Notes: generated by a model from the letters alone, not told the origin. DNA of 64,000 nucleotides from Triglochin maritima (GCA_963682175.1 OY821775.1:48704053-48768052), one strand, 5' to 3'; counted from the stretch's first letter, positions 36,353 through 48,045 are shown. Translations and numbers: made by a program.

Positions 36353-36819
36353 GACATAACTTTTCTGTCCAAAAATACATTAAAGTTTGTCTTAACCTTC
36401 AACCATAATGGTCAAATAAAACACAACAAAACAACTATAAAATTTCATTCTTGTTACCAAACACCAAAAGGGAAGCTGCCACCATCCATCCTGCCCTAGA
36501 GCTTAGATGTCATAGGTTGAGGTTGTTTCCCGCATGAGGAACCTAATTTCTTCGAACATCCTCAGCTTTTCCACCATCAACGCCTCCTTTTCGACAACTA
36601 TTGCCTCCATCTACATCTCTCGAGCGTCCATCCTCTCTTGGTGGTACATACGCTCTATCTCACTCTCCGTCAGGTCGGTATGCACCTAGTGGTTAGCTTG
36701 ATTGTCTGATACTGCAGTGATAGGTGAGTTTGTCGGCTAGGTGGATCGGCGGACAATGACATTGGCTGGTACCAGTGAAAAGTTCTCCAAGCGGGCTCAT
36801 TTTATACGGGTCTGAGATA
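36353..36819 (-). pseudogene. Decayed coding remnant next to the LINE
   Basis: The minus strand of about 36490-36690 can be read as a helical, Glu/Met-rich stretch (ERMYHQERMDARE, then VVEKEALMVEKLRMFEE) with an internal stop. It resembles the C-terminal coiled coil of transposon ORFs but I cannot assign it. Confidence 0.3.
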
Positions 36820-37958
36820 GCTCATCAGCCCCTCACTTCCTTGAACCTGACCAAAGCAATAAATTGTCGAAACATTCATTCACCACACATATGAAGGGTC
36901 TTGAAGTAAGTCGAAAAATTATATTGTTCCTTTCTTTCCAAATAGACCAAAGAAGACAATTTATTAGCTTGTTCCATTCTTGTTTGCCTAAACCAAGTTG
37001 GTTTAAAGCATGCAAGCAGAATTCTTTATTGATTCCTAATTGTAGATTCAAATTCGACTCTACTCCAGTGTCTTAGATTAAACGTGCAAATGTGCAAGTG
37101 AAAAAAAGATGCTCTGTCTTTTCATTTTCCATGCCACACATCTGGCAACCAGGATCGATCAGAATTTGTCTCTTTAAGATTCTAATCCTTGTTAACAATT
37201 TTTGTTCGTATAATAGCCAAAGGAAGATCTTTACTTTAGGAGGATTACTCGAACCCTAGATTTCGTTAAACAATGTATATTGGGATTGTTGTCCCATCAT
37301 GTATTGGTACATGCCTTTAACATTGAATTTTCTTGTTTAGATAGGGTCCAAAATCGGAAGTTGTCGGTGTGAAATCTAAATACATGCCATAAACCACGTT
37401 GATTTGTTGTTCTTGAAGTTCTCTTTTGATTTTTTTTTTGAACCATATAGTTGAGAAATGTTGCTCTTCCCAAAACTGTCTTAATGAGATATATGGTTTG
37501 TTTTGCCAACTGAAACAATGTTTCATGGCTTTCAGCTAATGGGTTGTTGTTAAACCAGATATCTAACCAAAACAGAGTTTGGCTCCCTTGTCTTACCCTC
37601 ACCTTACTACTGAGTTTACATTAGAGTGGAATCCAAAATTGGTTAGATCCTTGAAAGCGGGTGATAAGAGTTGTGAGTTTTTAGGGAATATTCCTTTTGT
37701 TCTTTTGTTATTTTTGAATTTGTTCCCCGATGCTGATCCCTTCAATCACTTCATTATGCATTCCAAAGTTTAATTTTATTTAGAAAATTTGTTGCGATAA
37801 CGAAAAGTAATGGGGATAGGAGATCTCCTTGCCGTACGTATACCGTTTTTACTTGTAGAAAAACCTTCGGGGTTACCATTAATAATTATAAATGTTTTCG
37901 AGGTGGTGATGCAAAGTTCTATTCACTCAGCACCAAAGTGCAGGACAACCCAACCCTT
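36820..37958 (-). mobile_element. LINE (non-LTR retrotransposon) relic, RT core to C-terminus
   Basis: Minus-strand pieces include an RT core (ING.PEGFF, then RQGDLLSPLLFVI, ~37900-37760), the C-terminal GSQTLFWLDIW (~37590) and a LLWSIWKERNNIIF tail (~36950). Many stops and frameshifts. The upstream part of the RT continues at 40264-40450 beyond the Harbinger insertion. Confidence 0.8.
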
Positions 37959-37961
37959 TAA

Positions 37962-38105
37962 GGGCACCCTTAACGGGGGTGTCCCGCCCGGGCACCCTGG
38001 TCGGGCGCACCCCCGTTAACGGGCGGGGCGCTCGCCCGGGCGCTTGCCCGGGCGGTGGGCGTCCCGGGCAGACGCCCTGGCGCCCATGGGAGGGGGACAC
38101 GTGTC
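37962..38105. repeat. GC-rich palindromic terminus of Harbinger derivative B
   Basis: GCCCGGGC, CCCCGTTAACGGG, GGCGTCC/GGACGCC-type and GGGGGACACGTGTCCCCC palindromes, inverted relative to 35425-35604. The opposite terminus of the element (near 40230) has only one short CGCCCGGGGGTAACCCGGGCG hairpin. Confidence 0.9.
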
Positions 38106-38432
38106 CCCCTTCCATTGGTTAATTTTTTTTTTGAATTTTTTTTAATTTTGGTTTTGTTATTAATGGATTGGGTATTTGTTATAAATGTGGGGTAATAATT
38201 TTTTGTCAGTGATTAAAATTAAGAAATTTCCAGAACCAACAATTTCAAGTTAAATAGAAAAAAAATTAATACAACAATACCATAACAACAATACATTAAT
38301 AATAATAAAATACGAAATACAACCAACTACATGAAACATATGTTAAAGGGAAATACAAACCATACGGACTACTACAACCCGAAATACAAACTAAGGGAAA
38401 TACAAACCATACGAAATACGGACTACATCAAA

Positions 38433-39689
38433 CTACACATACCCATTCTCTTCTGCCCAGGCGAGAAGTTTATTGATTACTTTTTGATCCTTCTCCGTCG
38501 GGTTGTCCTTCCTCATCAGAGAGTGAAGCATGTCCAACTTATTTTTTATTAAATGCCTCTGGAAATTCCTTTCCGCTAACTCCTCTTGCTTGGAGAAACC
38601 ATCTTCTCTGACTTGGGCGGTGTATCGCATCTGTTGTGCAAGTTCTCTAACATCGGTGTCTCTTTCGGGGCGTAATGCACTCTTAGCCTTTTTCTTAGCC
38701 TTCTTCACAGCTTCTGGGCGTGTAGACGACTCCGGCATCGGCTCTTCTGCATCCGAGGGTGATTGCGTCCTCGAGCCGTCCGTGCTCTTTCTTTTCCCAA
38801 GGCTTCCTGACTGGGGACTATTTTCATCGTGCAACTCCGGGGACTCCCAGTCAACACGCACGGCATTAGCTCCGGAGATCACACTCTCCCATTTTGGGTA
38901 CCTACGCAACATAACCCAAGCATCAAAATAAAGAAATTTACTAGGCCCATGAGTTCGCTCGTAGATCACGTGCGCTTGTCGGACAACATCGTCGTCATTC
39001 TGGCCGCTCCTTTTCCGTCGGAATGCCTGATCGAAGCACCCGACCCACTTGTTCACAGCAGGTATAATTCTCCTCCACCGTCCTTTTAAGGACTCTGCAT
39101 TCCTTTCGGGTAGGCCTGTGCCTTCCACGGAGATGTCGTACACACGTTTCACTCTAGTCCACAATGAAGTAGACTTCTGGTTTGTCCATGTCACCGCATC
39201 GCAACTGACTTCCATATATGCAGAGACAAGTCTCTCGTCCTCAGCTGTGGTCCACAACTTTGGATTGGCTTTGGCAGTTTGGAACTGCGGTTGACGACGC
39301 TGTGGAGGTTGGGATGGTGGTGTGGGGGTGTGTCGTGGTGGGGACTCATCGTCGTCGTTACCCTCATCTTCAGTGTCCGCCATACTCTAGCGGCTATTTT
39401 GAGACAAGGGTCGGCCAAACATCTGGAACTGCGGTTGATTATAAGGGAATGGTGGTGCATATTGAGAGTATTGTGGGAATGGTAAGTTTTGATCTGGGGA
39501 TGCGTAGTGGGAGAATTGTGGGAATGGTGAGTTTTGGTCAGGTGGTGGGAATGGTGGTGCGTACTGGGAGAAGTCGGGTTGTTGGAATGGTTGTTGGTAA
39601 AATGGACGTGAGGGATATGGTTGTGGATAGCGTGGATGCGGATTTGATTGTGGAGGAGGGGGGGAACGATTGTACTCCGGAGAAGACAT
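38433..39689 (-). pseudogene. Harbinger ORF1: Pro/Gln-rich Myb/SANT-like DNA-binding protein, one nonsense codon
   Basis: An open frame of 418 residues from the ATG at 39689 (MSSPEYNRSPPPP) to 38433, broken only by TAG at 39389-39387. The N-terminus is Pro/Gln/Phe-rich. A SANT/trihelix-like domain follows (WTTAEDERLVSAY, SLWTRVKRVYD, LKGRWRRI), then a C-terminal NAM-associated-type basic coiled coil (AVKKAKKKAKS, later KNKLDMLHSLM). Plants often annotate such proteins as glutathione S-transferase T3-like; the real role in PIF/Harbinger elements is DNA binding and transposase import. The part after the stop could still be translated from MADTEDEG at 39383. Confidence 0.85.
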
Positions 39690-39770
39690 TGTGGGAGAGA
39701 TATGGGATGTAAGTTGAGTTTTGAGTTTTGTGGAAGAGATATGGGGTGTAAGTTGATTTTTGTGTAGGGT

Positions 39771-39935
39771 ATATATAGAGAAAAAATTAGACACTGTGCA
39801 ATCACGCGGATTACTTTTCTTTCACGCGTATACTATACATTCACGCGGACTACTTTTTTTTCACGCGTATACTGTAGATTCACGCGGACTACTTTTGATT
39901 CACGCGTAGACTGTGCAGTCACGCGCGTTTCAAAA
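39771..39935 (-). promoter_or_regulatory. Harbinger ORF1 promoter: TATA box and seven CACGCG sites at ~20-bp intervals
   Basis: A minus-strand TATATATA lies at 39771-39778, about 85 bases before the ATG. Upstream, CACGCG occurs at 39803, 39823, 39842, 39862, 39881, 39901 and 39920, spaced 20, 19, 20, 19, 20 and 19. The following base alternates G/T, so the true unit is ~39 bp. Confidence 0.8.
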
Positions 39936-40263
39936 TTCAAATATTCAAATTTCAAATATTCAAAATTTTGTGTTTAATAGTGATTAATATTGTTAATTAA
40001 TTAATAATAATAATAAGTATATCGCGAATTAAAATTATAATGTAATTAGAATTAGATTTATATATAATGTATTTTGTTAAATGTTGTGTAAGAATTAAAT
40101 TTGTTTAATTAAGAAATGATGTGAATGAAAGAGAGTGTAGGGTGGGTGGGGGTAGCCTGGGCATGGATAAAGGGATTTTTTGGGTGGGTTGGGTGAGCTG
40201 ACGTGGCAGAGAGAGAATGCAGGGCGCCCGGGGGTAACCCGGGCGTTGTTAAATATGCTCTAA

Positions 40264-40450
40264 GGTTAGTCACGATAAAGTATCAATTCATTTTATCAAA
40301 AGCTTTTTCGTAATCAAGAGTATTATTCCAGCCTTCCTTCCTTTGTGAAGGTGATAAACCAGTTTTTGTGCAGCAGCTACCGTATCAGTAATTCTTTGTG
40401 CGGGATTAACCTTGTAAAATTAAAGCCCTCAATCGAGGTGATTTACATTT
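40264..40450 (-). mobile_element. LINE relic, upstream part of the reverse transcriptase
   Basis: The minus strand reads NPAQRITDTVAAAQ and then LLDYEKAFDKM across frameshifts, matching the RT segment that precedes the piece at 37958. The Harbinger B insertion lies between. Confidence 0.72.
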
Positions 40451-43193
40451 GAATCACGTTGTAGTAATTCTTAATGGAGTCCTCAAGACTTGTACTTTTT
40501 AAAGATGGTAAAAATCTTATCTTGTAAGATGGAAGAGTGATTTGGTTTGCTCGAATTGGGCAAATTACCAAAATTAAGTAAGCACATGCAAGTGCAAACG
40601 CCAAACGATAATAGTGAGATGTGTTAAGAAGGGTAAAGGTGATGGAGGCAAAATGCAATTAACCCATAACTTTCTTTTTAAATGGTAAATGACAATATTT
40701 TTATTCAGAATTTTTTTACACGCAACCTAACACTTGCTTGGATGTGAGATTTTCTTCTCTTTTTAAACGCAACCTACATCTTTGGGTCGTATTTATTTCA
40801 ATAAGTGAACATACTCGTGTAAAATGTACTTAATTTTAAAAAAAATTATGAATACAAATCATGATATATTATGACTCATGTTAATAGCAAAACCAATTAC
40901 ATATGATCTGAGACCATACCAACAGATCTCAAAAGACTTACTAGTTAGGTACATGAATTACATTTTCATGCGCCATGACTAGTTAGTATACGCATATTTG
41001 GCATACATAAATTTATAATAGTTGTTCCATTTGATTCAAAATAAACTCTAAGTTGTGACTATGATAAATGAGTCGAGTAGAAACGAGCATGGTTATCTCA
41101 ATTTCATATTAGTCCGCTCTAAAACGTATTCAAGACTAGCATTTTAATGGCTAGCCAAACATCTCCACGGGCTCAGGGTGAAGAGCACCTTCTTTGTCAT
41201 CATTGCATGAAGATAGATTCAAGGAGAAGCTGGGGACTGGGGAGCTCTAACCAAACACACCCTTAAGCGTTTAAGTTCTCACTGCTTTTCTCACAAGTAA
41301 ATAAACCTTAACCGGACCTTCGACGACTCCTACAAACCATAATGGCTGACAATTTAGATCGGAACCCCAAAATTGATCTCATTCGTAAGAGTTTAATGTC
41401 CTAATGATTAAATTTTTATGGTTTCGAAATTGTAACGACGAGAAGCGAAAACGTCACCTCGAAACCAAAGCACGAAGATGGAATAAAAAAGAAGCCACCG
41501 CAAATAGAGAGTCGCATAGCATAGTTGCCACAGTGGCAGTGCCGGTCGAAGTTGGTGCTTGCCGAACTGGAATGGATTGATTTAGGTTTGGGGTCTGTAG
41601 GGGATCTTAGAGGTTTGTTTGAAATTTCGATACCGGTTTTTGTTGTTGGGTGTCTAAGAGCAGAGTCAAACTAAAATTTCAAGTTTTGCATATTATTATA
41701 TATTTTTTATTAAATTTAAAAAATAAATACAAATTGAATAATAAAAATTTCAAGTCAAGTTTAAGTTATTTCTTTGAACCGGCTAGTTTATCGATTCTAA
41801 TTGTGAGTTTCTTTTAATTTTTCACTTAGTTACTTTATTTTCAAGCTAGACCAGAGTCAAACATTTATTGAATCAAGTTTCGAGTTCGAGCCTAAGTTGA
41901 CAGTCATGTTGCTTCTCAAAAGCTAGGATTATGATTTTTTTCTGATTTTTTGAAAGGCTATCCTTTGGTTTTTAGTTGTAATTTATTTAAAATTAAAAAA
42001 TTGCTTGACTACACTTACAAAATAGTGATATTAGATTTGTGCAATTGAGTTTTCAGATTTTACTTAAGTGCACTTGTCTAAACACGCGATTGGTTTGGTG
42101 CACTCCAAATTGACAACGTCTCATTTTCCGTTTATTTTAATGACTTAGTTGGTACGACGCTAAGAAGTTACTCATGTAAACAGTGATGTTAACTAATTTA
42201 ATCCTTTTGCACAATTATTTTTATTTTACTTCATTTATTTATTCCCCAAATCAAATCCTTAACGACCTTCCCAACGTCGGATGCTTAACTGATGCAATTT
42301 CTTCTACGCCAAATCAATTTCGTGTTTAAACAAGTATACCCAAGTAAAATCCGAAAACTAAAATGCACAAATCCAATATCATTACTTTGCAAGTGCACCC
42401 AAATAAATAACCCAAAAAACTAGTGTTCGTTAACTATTTCCTTCTTAATTTCCTATGTAAAATTCAAAAAACCAAAACCTAAGTTCTCGAAAGTTAAATC
42501 TTAGAATTTACATACGTCTCGATCTCAAAAGCTTGTGAGGTATGTCCTTAACGAGCTTTACAATTTACGAGTTAAATTAGCACCAATTGACATAGCCTAG
42601 AGTTCAAAAATATCAGATGGTTATTTCTAAGTGGATTCTATTTTTCCACTTCTATCTGCTGCCGTGAAACTTCACAAGTATTTTCTTAATAGATGGATAC
42701 TGTTGATTCGGGACTAAAAGTTTTGTTGTTGTATTCGATTATGTCCTGCCTTGTGTCTGTTGACTCAAAACACATGTTGGAGATCAATTAATTCATCAAG
42801 TTGGAATATCCCCATAATTCTATTTCAATAGGTTGAAATTTTCCAAAATTCTATTTCTAGCAGTTGCAAAACAATTACAATTTGAAGTTATAAAGGTAAA
42901 TAATAAATTACCAAAAAGAAATATCAAAACTCAAAATGAGTTCATAGAACATAAAATACTACATTATATACTTCGAAAAATGACCCTGAAAGCATTGCTG
43001 ATCAAGAAACGAACTATAAAATTTCACATTAATTTTCATATACACTCAACGAAATAGTTGATCTTAGCTTTATCTCAACATCTTAGTTTCCTGATACGTC
43101 GAATGTACCTTATATTTTGACATCGTACCTTGCAAATTTGATTTTGACCATTTAATATTGCAAACAACAATCTACTACTCTTAATAGTAGTTG
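40451..43193. other. Intergenic, no gene seen
   Basis: AT-rich DNA. LINE homology could extend a little beyond 40450 but is not readable. The last ~150 bases are probably the 3' UTR of the RING ligase. Confidence 0.5.
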
Positions 43194-46100
43194 CTACCGG
43201 CGTGGCTGCGAACTGCCACCTTCTTTTTGAATCCATTTTTTGCTTGGTTGTTGCACCTTCCGATCTCTTCTGTTAGAATGATGGGATCGATTTCTCCTGA
43301 CGTTCACATTTTCATGATTGGAAACTGGCTTTGCGGCGGAGGCATGTGGAGTGGTTTCTAGTGTAACAACAGTGGCATTTTCTCCAGTGGCATTGCGATC
43401 GTCGGTCGTGCTATCGCTTGCAGTTTGTGTTACTACTGGCTCAGGAAGAAACATGCCAGGCAGTATTGCAATTGGCTGCTTGGGTTCGATCAAGCCTCTA
43501 TTTTGCCTCTGAATTTCCAGTATTTCCTCAAATCTCTGCCTTCTGCTGCTTTCTACTTCCGATCTGAGGAAATCAGCATCAACTTTTGAATCCACATCTT
43601 CAAATGTCTGAATCAAAATGATAGTAATTATAAGTCGTTTACAGCCAGCAGAGTTCTCTTATTCTTGATGACTGTATTATAGCAAACATCACATGCGTTT
43701 TCTTATAATAGTACTAACATGATTGTAATTTTTAACAAGGGAGAATGAATGTGTTTCTTAGAAGGGTTCTTTTATACAACCCTCAAAACTAAGTGAATGC
43801 CAAAAAAGTAATAAACAATCAATCATCGAAACACCCAAGTCTAAACTCCTATTCCTATGGAAAAAGGACCAACCAGCGCATGGCATACCTATAGAAAATA
43901 AAAGAAAACTTACTGTGGCAATGTTTACAAGCAAGATGTGAATGACAAGTGGTGTTACACATGGGTTTCCTTGTTCTGATCTTCTGAGTTCAGGAGGAAA
44001 AGCGCTTAAGACCAATCGAAATAAGGCAATTAAAGCTCAAGCACTCTCGGCCAGTTAAAGACGAACAATAGGTAAAACATATGGACGATCTGATCCAAGT
44101 TATCTAAAAACAATATGAATTATGCTGTTTAACTTAGAATGCAACTTCAACTTGGGAAATCAAAACGAGTGCAAAATAAGTTGATGGAAGAAGGCTTTCA
44201 ATGACTGAATCAATATCACTTGAAGTTATTCCAGCCTAAGAAACTGTGGAAGTATTTTGATCGATGATTGATCATCAATGAATCATCAGAATACCCAAGA
44301 CTAAACTCCTATCTGAAAAATTGTGCATCAAATATGCATGACAAGCACTTCAATTCTAGAACCCATTGGACATCATCACAATTAAATAAAATTCTTTCTA
44401 TGGAAGGCACTAAAAATAATTACTTTCTGACAGCAGGGCAACTAATGGACATACCAACGAAGAAGAATCAGTTTCAACCAAATGGACAACATGCTCAATA
44501 TCCTTAGACTCGAATGGCTTTCGGCAGACAGGGCAGTTTCCATGCTGTTGGATTTTGACTGTTGGACACAGGTATTAGGCATAAGTACTTAAAATACGAA
44601 AACAGATTATATCACAATGCCCTTGTTAAGTACAGATATAGCAAGATACGCATGTTTTGTTCAACTTGAGCCCTTTAGTGTGTATTTTAAATATAAAAAA
44701 ATAACGTTCTGATTTTTTAAAAAGTTTCATAAGCAATATACACACACACATCAACATAACCCCAATGCCTCAGAAGAGGCTCCCGCCTAAGCGAGGTAAG
44801 GGGGGGTCGGATGTACGCAACCCTACCACTGTAAAACAGTGAGGTTGTTTCCAATTGACCCAGATGATGCAAATGCAACTGACTATCTGCGATTCCACAA
44901 TAAAAGAAATGCAGATCGTTTAAATAACCCTTTGATATAGTCCATGATGCTCCAAATGTCAAAAAACAACTTAATCTTTGACACAGTGGAAATGGATAAT
45001 TTCATAAGCAATATAAAATACATAATTTTACAAAGTGGTTTTTATTTTGCATTAGAAATATACAAGGAACAATGAGTCTCTTTTGGGTTTATTTGAAACA
45101 AAAGGCTATATATATAAGGTCACAAGCTCCATGTACAAGTATCATGAAACCATGGCTCATAGATCGTCCATAACACTAAGCATCACAGTCCTACCTCTAT
45201 CTGCAGAACCAGATAAACCAGTGTTGATGTTCCCTTCAGCTATATTACGTTCTTGGATCCACCTCCACCATCGACAAATGCATTGACTGATAGAACAAAG
45301 AAATTAAGAATAAAAGAAATACAAAGGCATGCTAAAAAGCATGAATATTTCCGGGGTTACTACCTATGGAAGCAATGAAAACAGGACATCAATTTCATAA
45401 ATGGTGCTGCGTCTCTTTCTTCATTTTCTGGGAACAAGTCCTCCAAACACAACGGACATTGTCCTTCAGGATAATTCATGTTGGACAGGAGTTCCACTGC
45501 TTCCTAGAAATAAATTCCATGTAAGCAGATGCACTATAGCCACAGCAACATTTTTTTCCCTAGAGGAAAAGTTTGCATGAAAGAAGCCATTTATTGATTA
45601 GAAAATATATATTTCGATAGTCAGGCATCGTTTATGCAAACCTGATACCTAAAATATATGAGATTCTAAGCAAAACATACTTGGATCAAAGATAAATGTC
45701 AGAATTTATGACGCAAACAACACTCTGCAGTAGCTAGATATCAAAAGATTAAACTGAAAATAAAATGATCTCAAGAATACTTTATATTTAGAACTTAAAA
45801 TTTCTCATGAGCTCTGTAAGACAGTAGCTAATAGCCTAATCTGAATTTAAAAGTTCTACAAACTAAGTGATAGAGGAAATTGCATTGATATTATTATGTT
45901 GTCAATTACCTCATAGAGGGCCACAAACATGCAACACGAAGACAATTCTTGGGCCTTTCCTCTGATGCTAGTTATCAACTGTGTTAGACGTTTTTCATCA
46001 AGACCCTTTGATTCCATAATATCTACACAAGGAGTGTCATGGGGATACTGCAACAAGAGTAAAACATTTGAACTATTAGGCCATTAAACTAGTATAAGTA

Positions 46101-47188
46101 CTACTGTGAATTTGTAAACTTACGGTGCACATCAACTTTAGAAAGTGAACAAACTTTTCTGGTAAATCTACTCAAATAGAGAACCTTTAGCAGACTGAAA
46201 TAGAAACCTTTTATTTTCATCAGGGATTTCAAGTCCTTGGGATCCAATCACCATGTTCATCTTCCTTCACTCGAGATCTAATTGGTATTTAAAATGATGT
46301 GTTCCTAATGGTATGATAGGTTAAAGGAAAATAATGTGGACATGAGGATCTAAATTTCAAGGTTAAATTCTCATCGATTGGTTTTAATGAAGTCTGAGAT
46401 TCAAGTTGGATGGCCAAGTAAAATTTATTAGAATTTGAATTCCCATGGTTATAAACTAGAAGTTAAGTAACCCCTTTCAACCTTTTTCTTTTGCATCAAC
46501 ATCAACATTACCCTAAAACCTCAAAAGAGGTTCCCACGTTATGCAGGGTGAGTGGGGATCGAATGTATGCAACTAAATCCGTCACCCTGTGATAGAGAGG
46601 TTATTTTCGATGGACCAGTGATTTGATGCCTAGATAATTTTCTGCTAATTCCCAATAAATAAGAATTGCAAACAACTTATATGAATCATTTGATTTAGTA
46701 CGTTGTAACCCAAAAGCCAAAAAACAACTTGATTTTTTTTGGCATACTTAAACTTCTATATTTTTGCATGGTCTTTCAATTAGAAGTCTCAATTGTTAAG
46801 TCATCAAACCCCAATTCCAGGATTTTAAACTTCCTTCCCAATTAACCACCCCGAACTCATCCCAGAAATCCAAATTCCCACAAAACTATCAGTATCTGAC
46901 AGAAAACACAAAACCCTAGAGGCTCAATACCTTCGCGCCGGCTTCGAGGGAAACAACCGCTTCAACGAACTGCGCAAACCAAAACGAAACACTCCTCAAC
47001 TAAAATTTTCGATAAAAAGTTATTTTTCGAGGGGGAAGAAAATAGACCTGCTGGGAGGAGTCGTCGGCGGTACGAGGGAGGATGTGGACGGCGACGTGCG
47101 GTGGGATGCGGCGGAGGACGCGGCAGTCATCGCCGTAGACGGCGGCGACGGCCTCCACCTCCGCCGTCGCCTCTTCCTCCAACTCCAT
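43194..47188 (-). CDS. RWD-RING E3 ubiquitin ligase, RNF25-like
   Basis: Seven exons on the minus strand, all GT-AG and in phase: 47188-47048, 46969-46931, 46047-45910, 45503-45364, 45286-45195, 44558-44455 and 43607-43194, giving 355 aa. Residues 1-106 form an RWD domain (EVEAVAAVYGDDC at the N-terminus, YPHDTP and GLDEKRL later). A RING-H2 domain spans exons 4-6: CPLC, then CFHCFHSQC, then CPVC, with all eight metal ligands present. The tail has FEEILEIQRQNRGLIEPK and LPGMFLPEP, conserved in RNF25 relatives, and a basic C-terminus. RNF25 proteins pair with E2 enzymes through the RING; in animals RNF25 acts in ribosome-collision signalling, and the plant role is less clear. Two SINEs sit in its introns without touching exons. 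Confidence 0.9.
44725..44740. repeat. Left 16-bp target duplication of the intronic SINE
   Basis: TTTCATAAGCAATATA, repeated exactly at 45000-45015. Confidence 0.93.
44741..44999 (-). mobile_element. Au-like SINE in RNF25-like intron 5
   Basis: A 259-bp element, sense to the host gene, with perfect 16-bp target duplications. The minus strand carries AGGGTTGCGTACATCCGACC and GGGAGCCTCTTCTGAGGCA, then GTTATGTTGATG and a GT-rich tail, the recognised 3' body of plant Au-family SINEs. It lies between exons 5 and 6 (intron 44559-45194). Confidence 0.88.
45000..45015. repeat. Right 16-bp target duplication of the intronic SINE
   Basis: Exact copy of 44725-44740. Confidence 0.93.
46497..46732 (-). 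mobile_element. Second, older Au-like SINE in RNF25-like intron 2
   Basis: Same order of words as the SINE at 44741-44999 (gaggttcccac, ggggatcgaatgtatgcaac, gagaggttattttcga, caaaaaacaactt) but more diverged. A degenerate target duplication (tttttcttttgcat / ttttttttggcat) flanks it. It is in the same orientation as the host gene, inside intron 2 (46048-46930). Confidence 0.75.
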
Positions 47189-47574
47189 TAGGGTTTGGAT
47201 TCCGGGGAAGATTGGAAGAAAGCACGGCCGGGATCGAGTCTGGTGCTTATCGGACGGCTGTGGGAGGGGTGAGCAAACTTCGGACCCCGGGTATCGAAAA
47301 TTGAGGGTCGGCAAAGATCGAACCAAGATTTTGTGGGTAAAATTTGAGTTCTAGACTAAATTGGATCGACCCAAATTTATTCACTTTGATCTTCGGTCCG
47401 GGAGTCCCAAAATTTTGGTCTTCGTTGTGATCTGGTCCTGGACTGAAGCTCACCCTAGTTGTAGGTTGGCAAAGATCGAACGATGAGTTTCTTTCACAAT
47501 ACAATAACTTGATGGATTTAATTATGATTTCCTGTCTGAACTACGATAACTTGATGAGTTTCTTTCACAATACG
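47189..47574. other. 5' UTR and promoter region of the RNF25-like gene
   Basis: GC-richer just above the ATG, then AT-rich. No clear TATA box could be chosen. Confidence 0.45.
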
Positions 47575-48045
47575 ATAACTTGATATCACTTTGTAGTCTT
47601 TAACTTGATGGGTTGGCAATTATCTTCCGTGAGTTTTCGTTTCGTAACATTTTGTCACTTTGATATTTAAAAATTCATTATTTAAATCAACATTTGTCGT
47701 TTTTTGTTGCAATTTTTGTTCTATCATAGTAACATCCTAAACTTATATTTATGTGAAAGTTCAGACCGAAACGAATGTCGAATTTTGTTGGAATTTGGAT
47801 CAGATTAATATTGAATCCGATCCAAATTCGACATCCGTTTTGATCTGAACTTTCACATAAATATATGTTTAAGAGGTTACTATGGATACAACAAAAAAAT
47901 TGCAAAAAAACGACGAATGTTAGTTTGAAAATTCATGGGAATAAAATGTTACAAAATGAAGATTCAAAATGAGTAACGGTTAACTTTGAAAATTCGGAAG
48001 TACAAAGTAATATCAAATTATAATTCTTGGGATCAAATTGTAATT
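47575..48045. mobile_element. Fold-back element (long inverted repeat, arms ~230 bp)
   Basis: The two halves are imperfect reverse complements about a centre near 47808. Examples: gaaagttcagaccgaaacga (left) against its complement ending in gaactttcacat (right); aacatttgtcgttttttg against caaaaaaacgacgaatgtt; and cgtaacattttgtcac against gaataaaatgttac. The inner core (ggatcagattaatattgaatcc) is also hairpin-like. No coding capacity. It lies about 390-860 bases upstream of the RNF25-like ATG. Confidence 0.82.

Larger units (their letters stand above)
37962..40260 (-). mobile_element. PIF/Harbinger deletion derivative B (keeps ORF1), inserted in the LINE
   Basis: A 2,299-bp element flanked by TAA (37959-37961 and 40261-40263). 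The left end is GGGCACCC followed by GC-rich palindromes. The right end on the minus strand is GAGCAT. It contains ORF1 (Myb/SANT-like) and its promoter but no transposase: the left terminal region runs straight into the 3' side of ORF1. Both ends match derivative A in inverse orientation. It splits a LINE whose RT reading resumes at 40264. Confidence 0.87.

Noticed and set aside
43758..44015. Minus-strand open frame between RNF25-like exons 6 and 7
   Set aside because: Splicing exon 6 directly to exon 7 keeps the phase and the family's conserved order; this frame lacks matching sequence.
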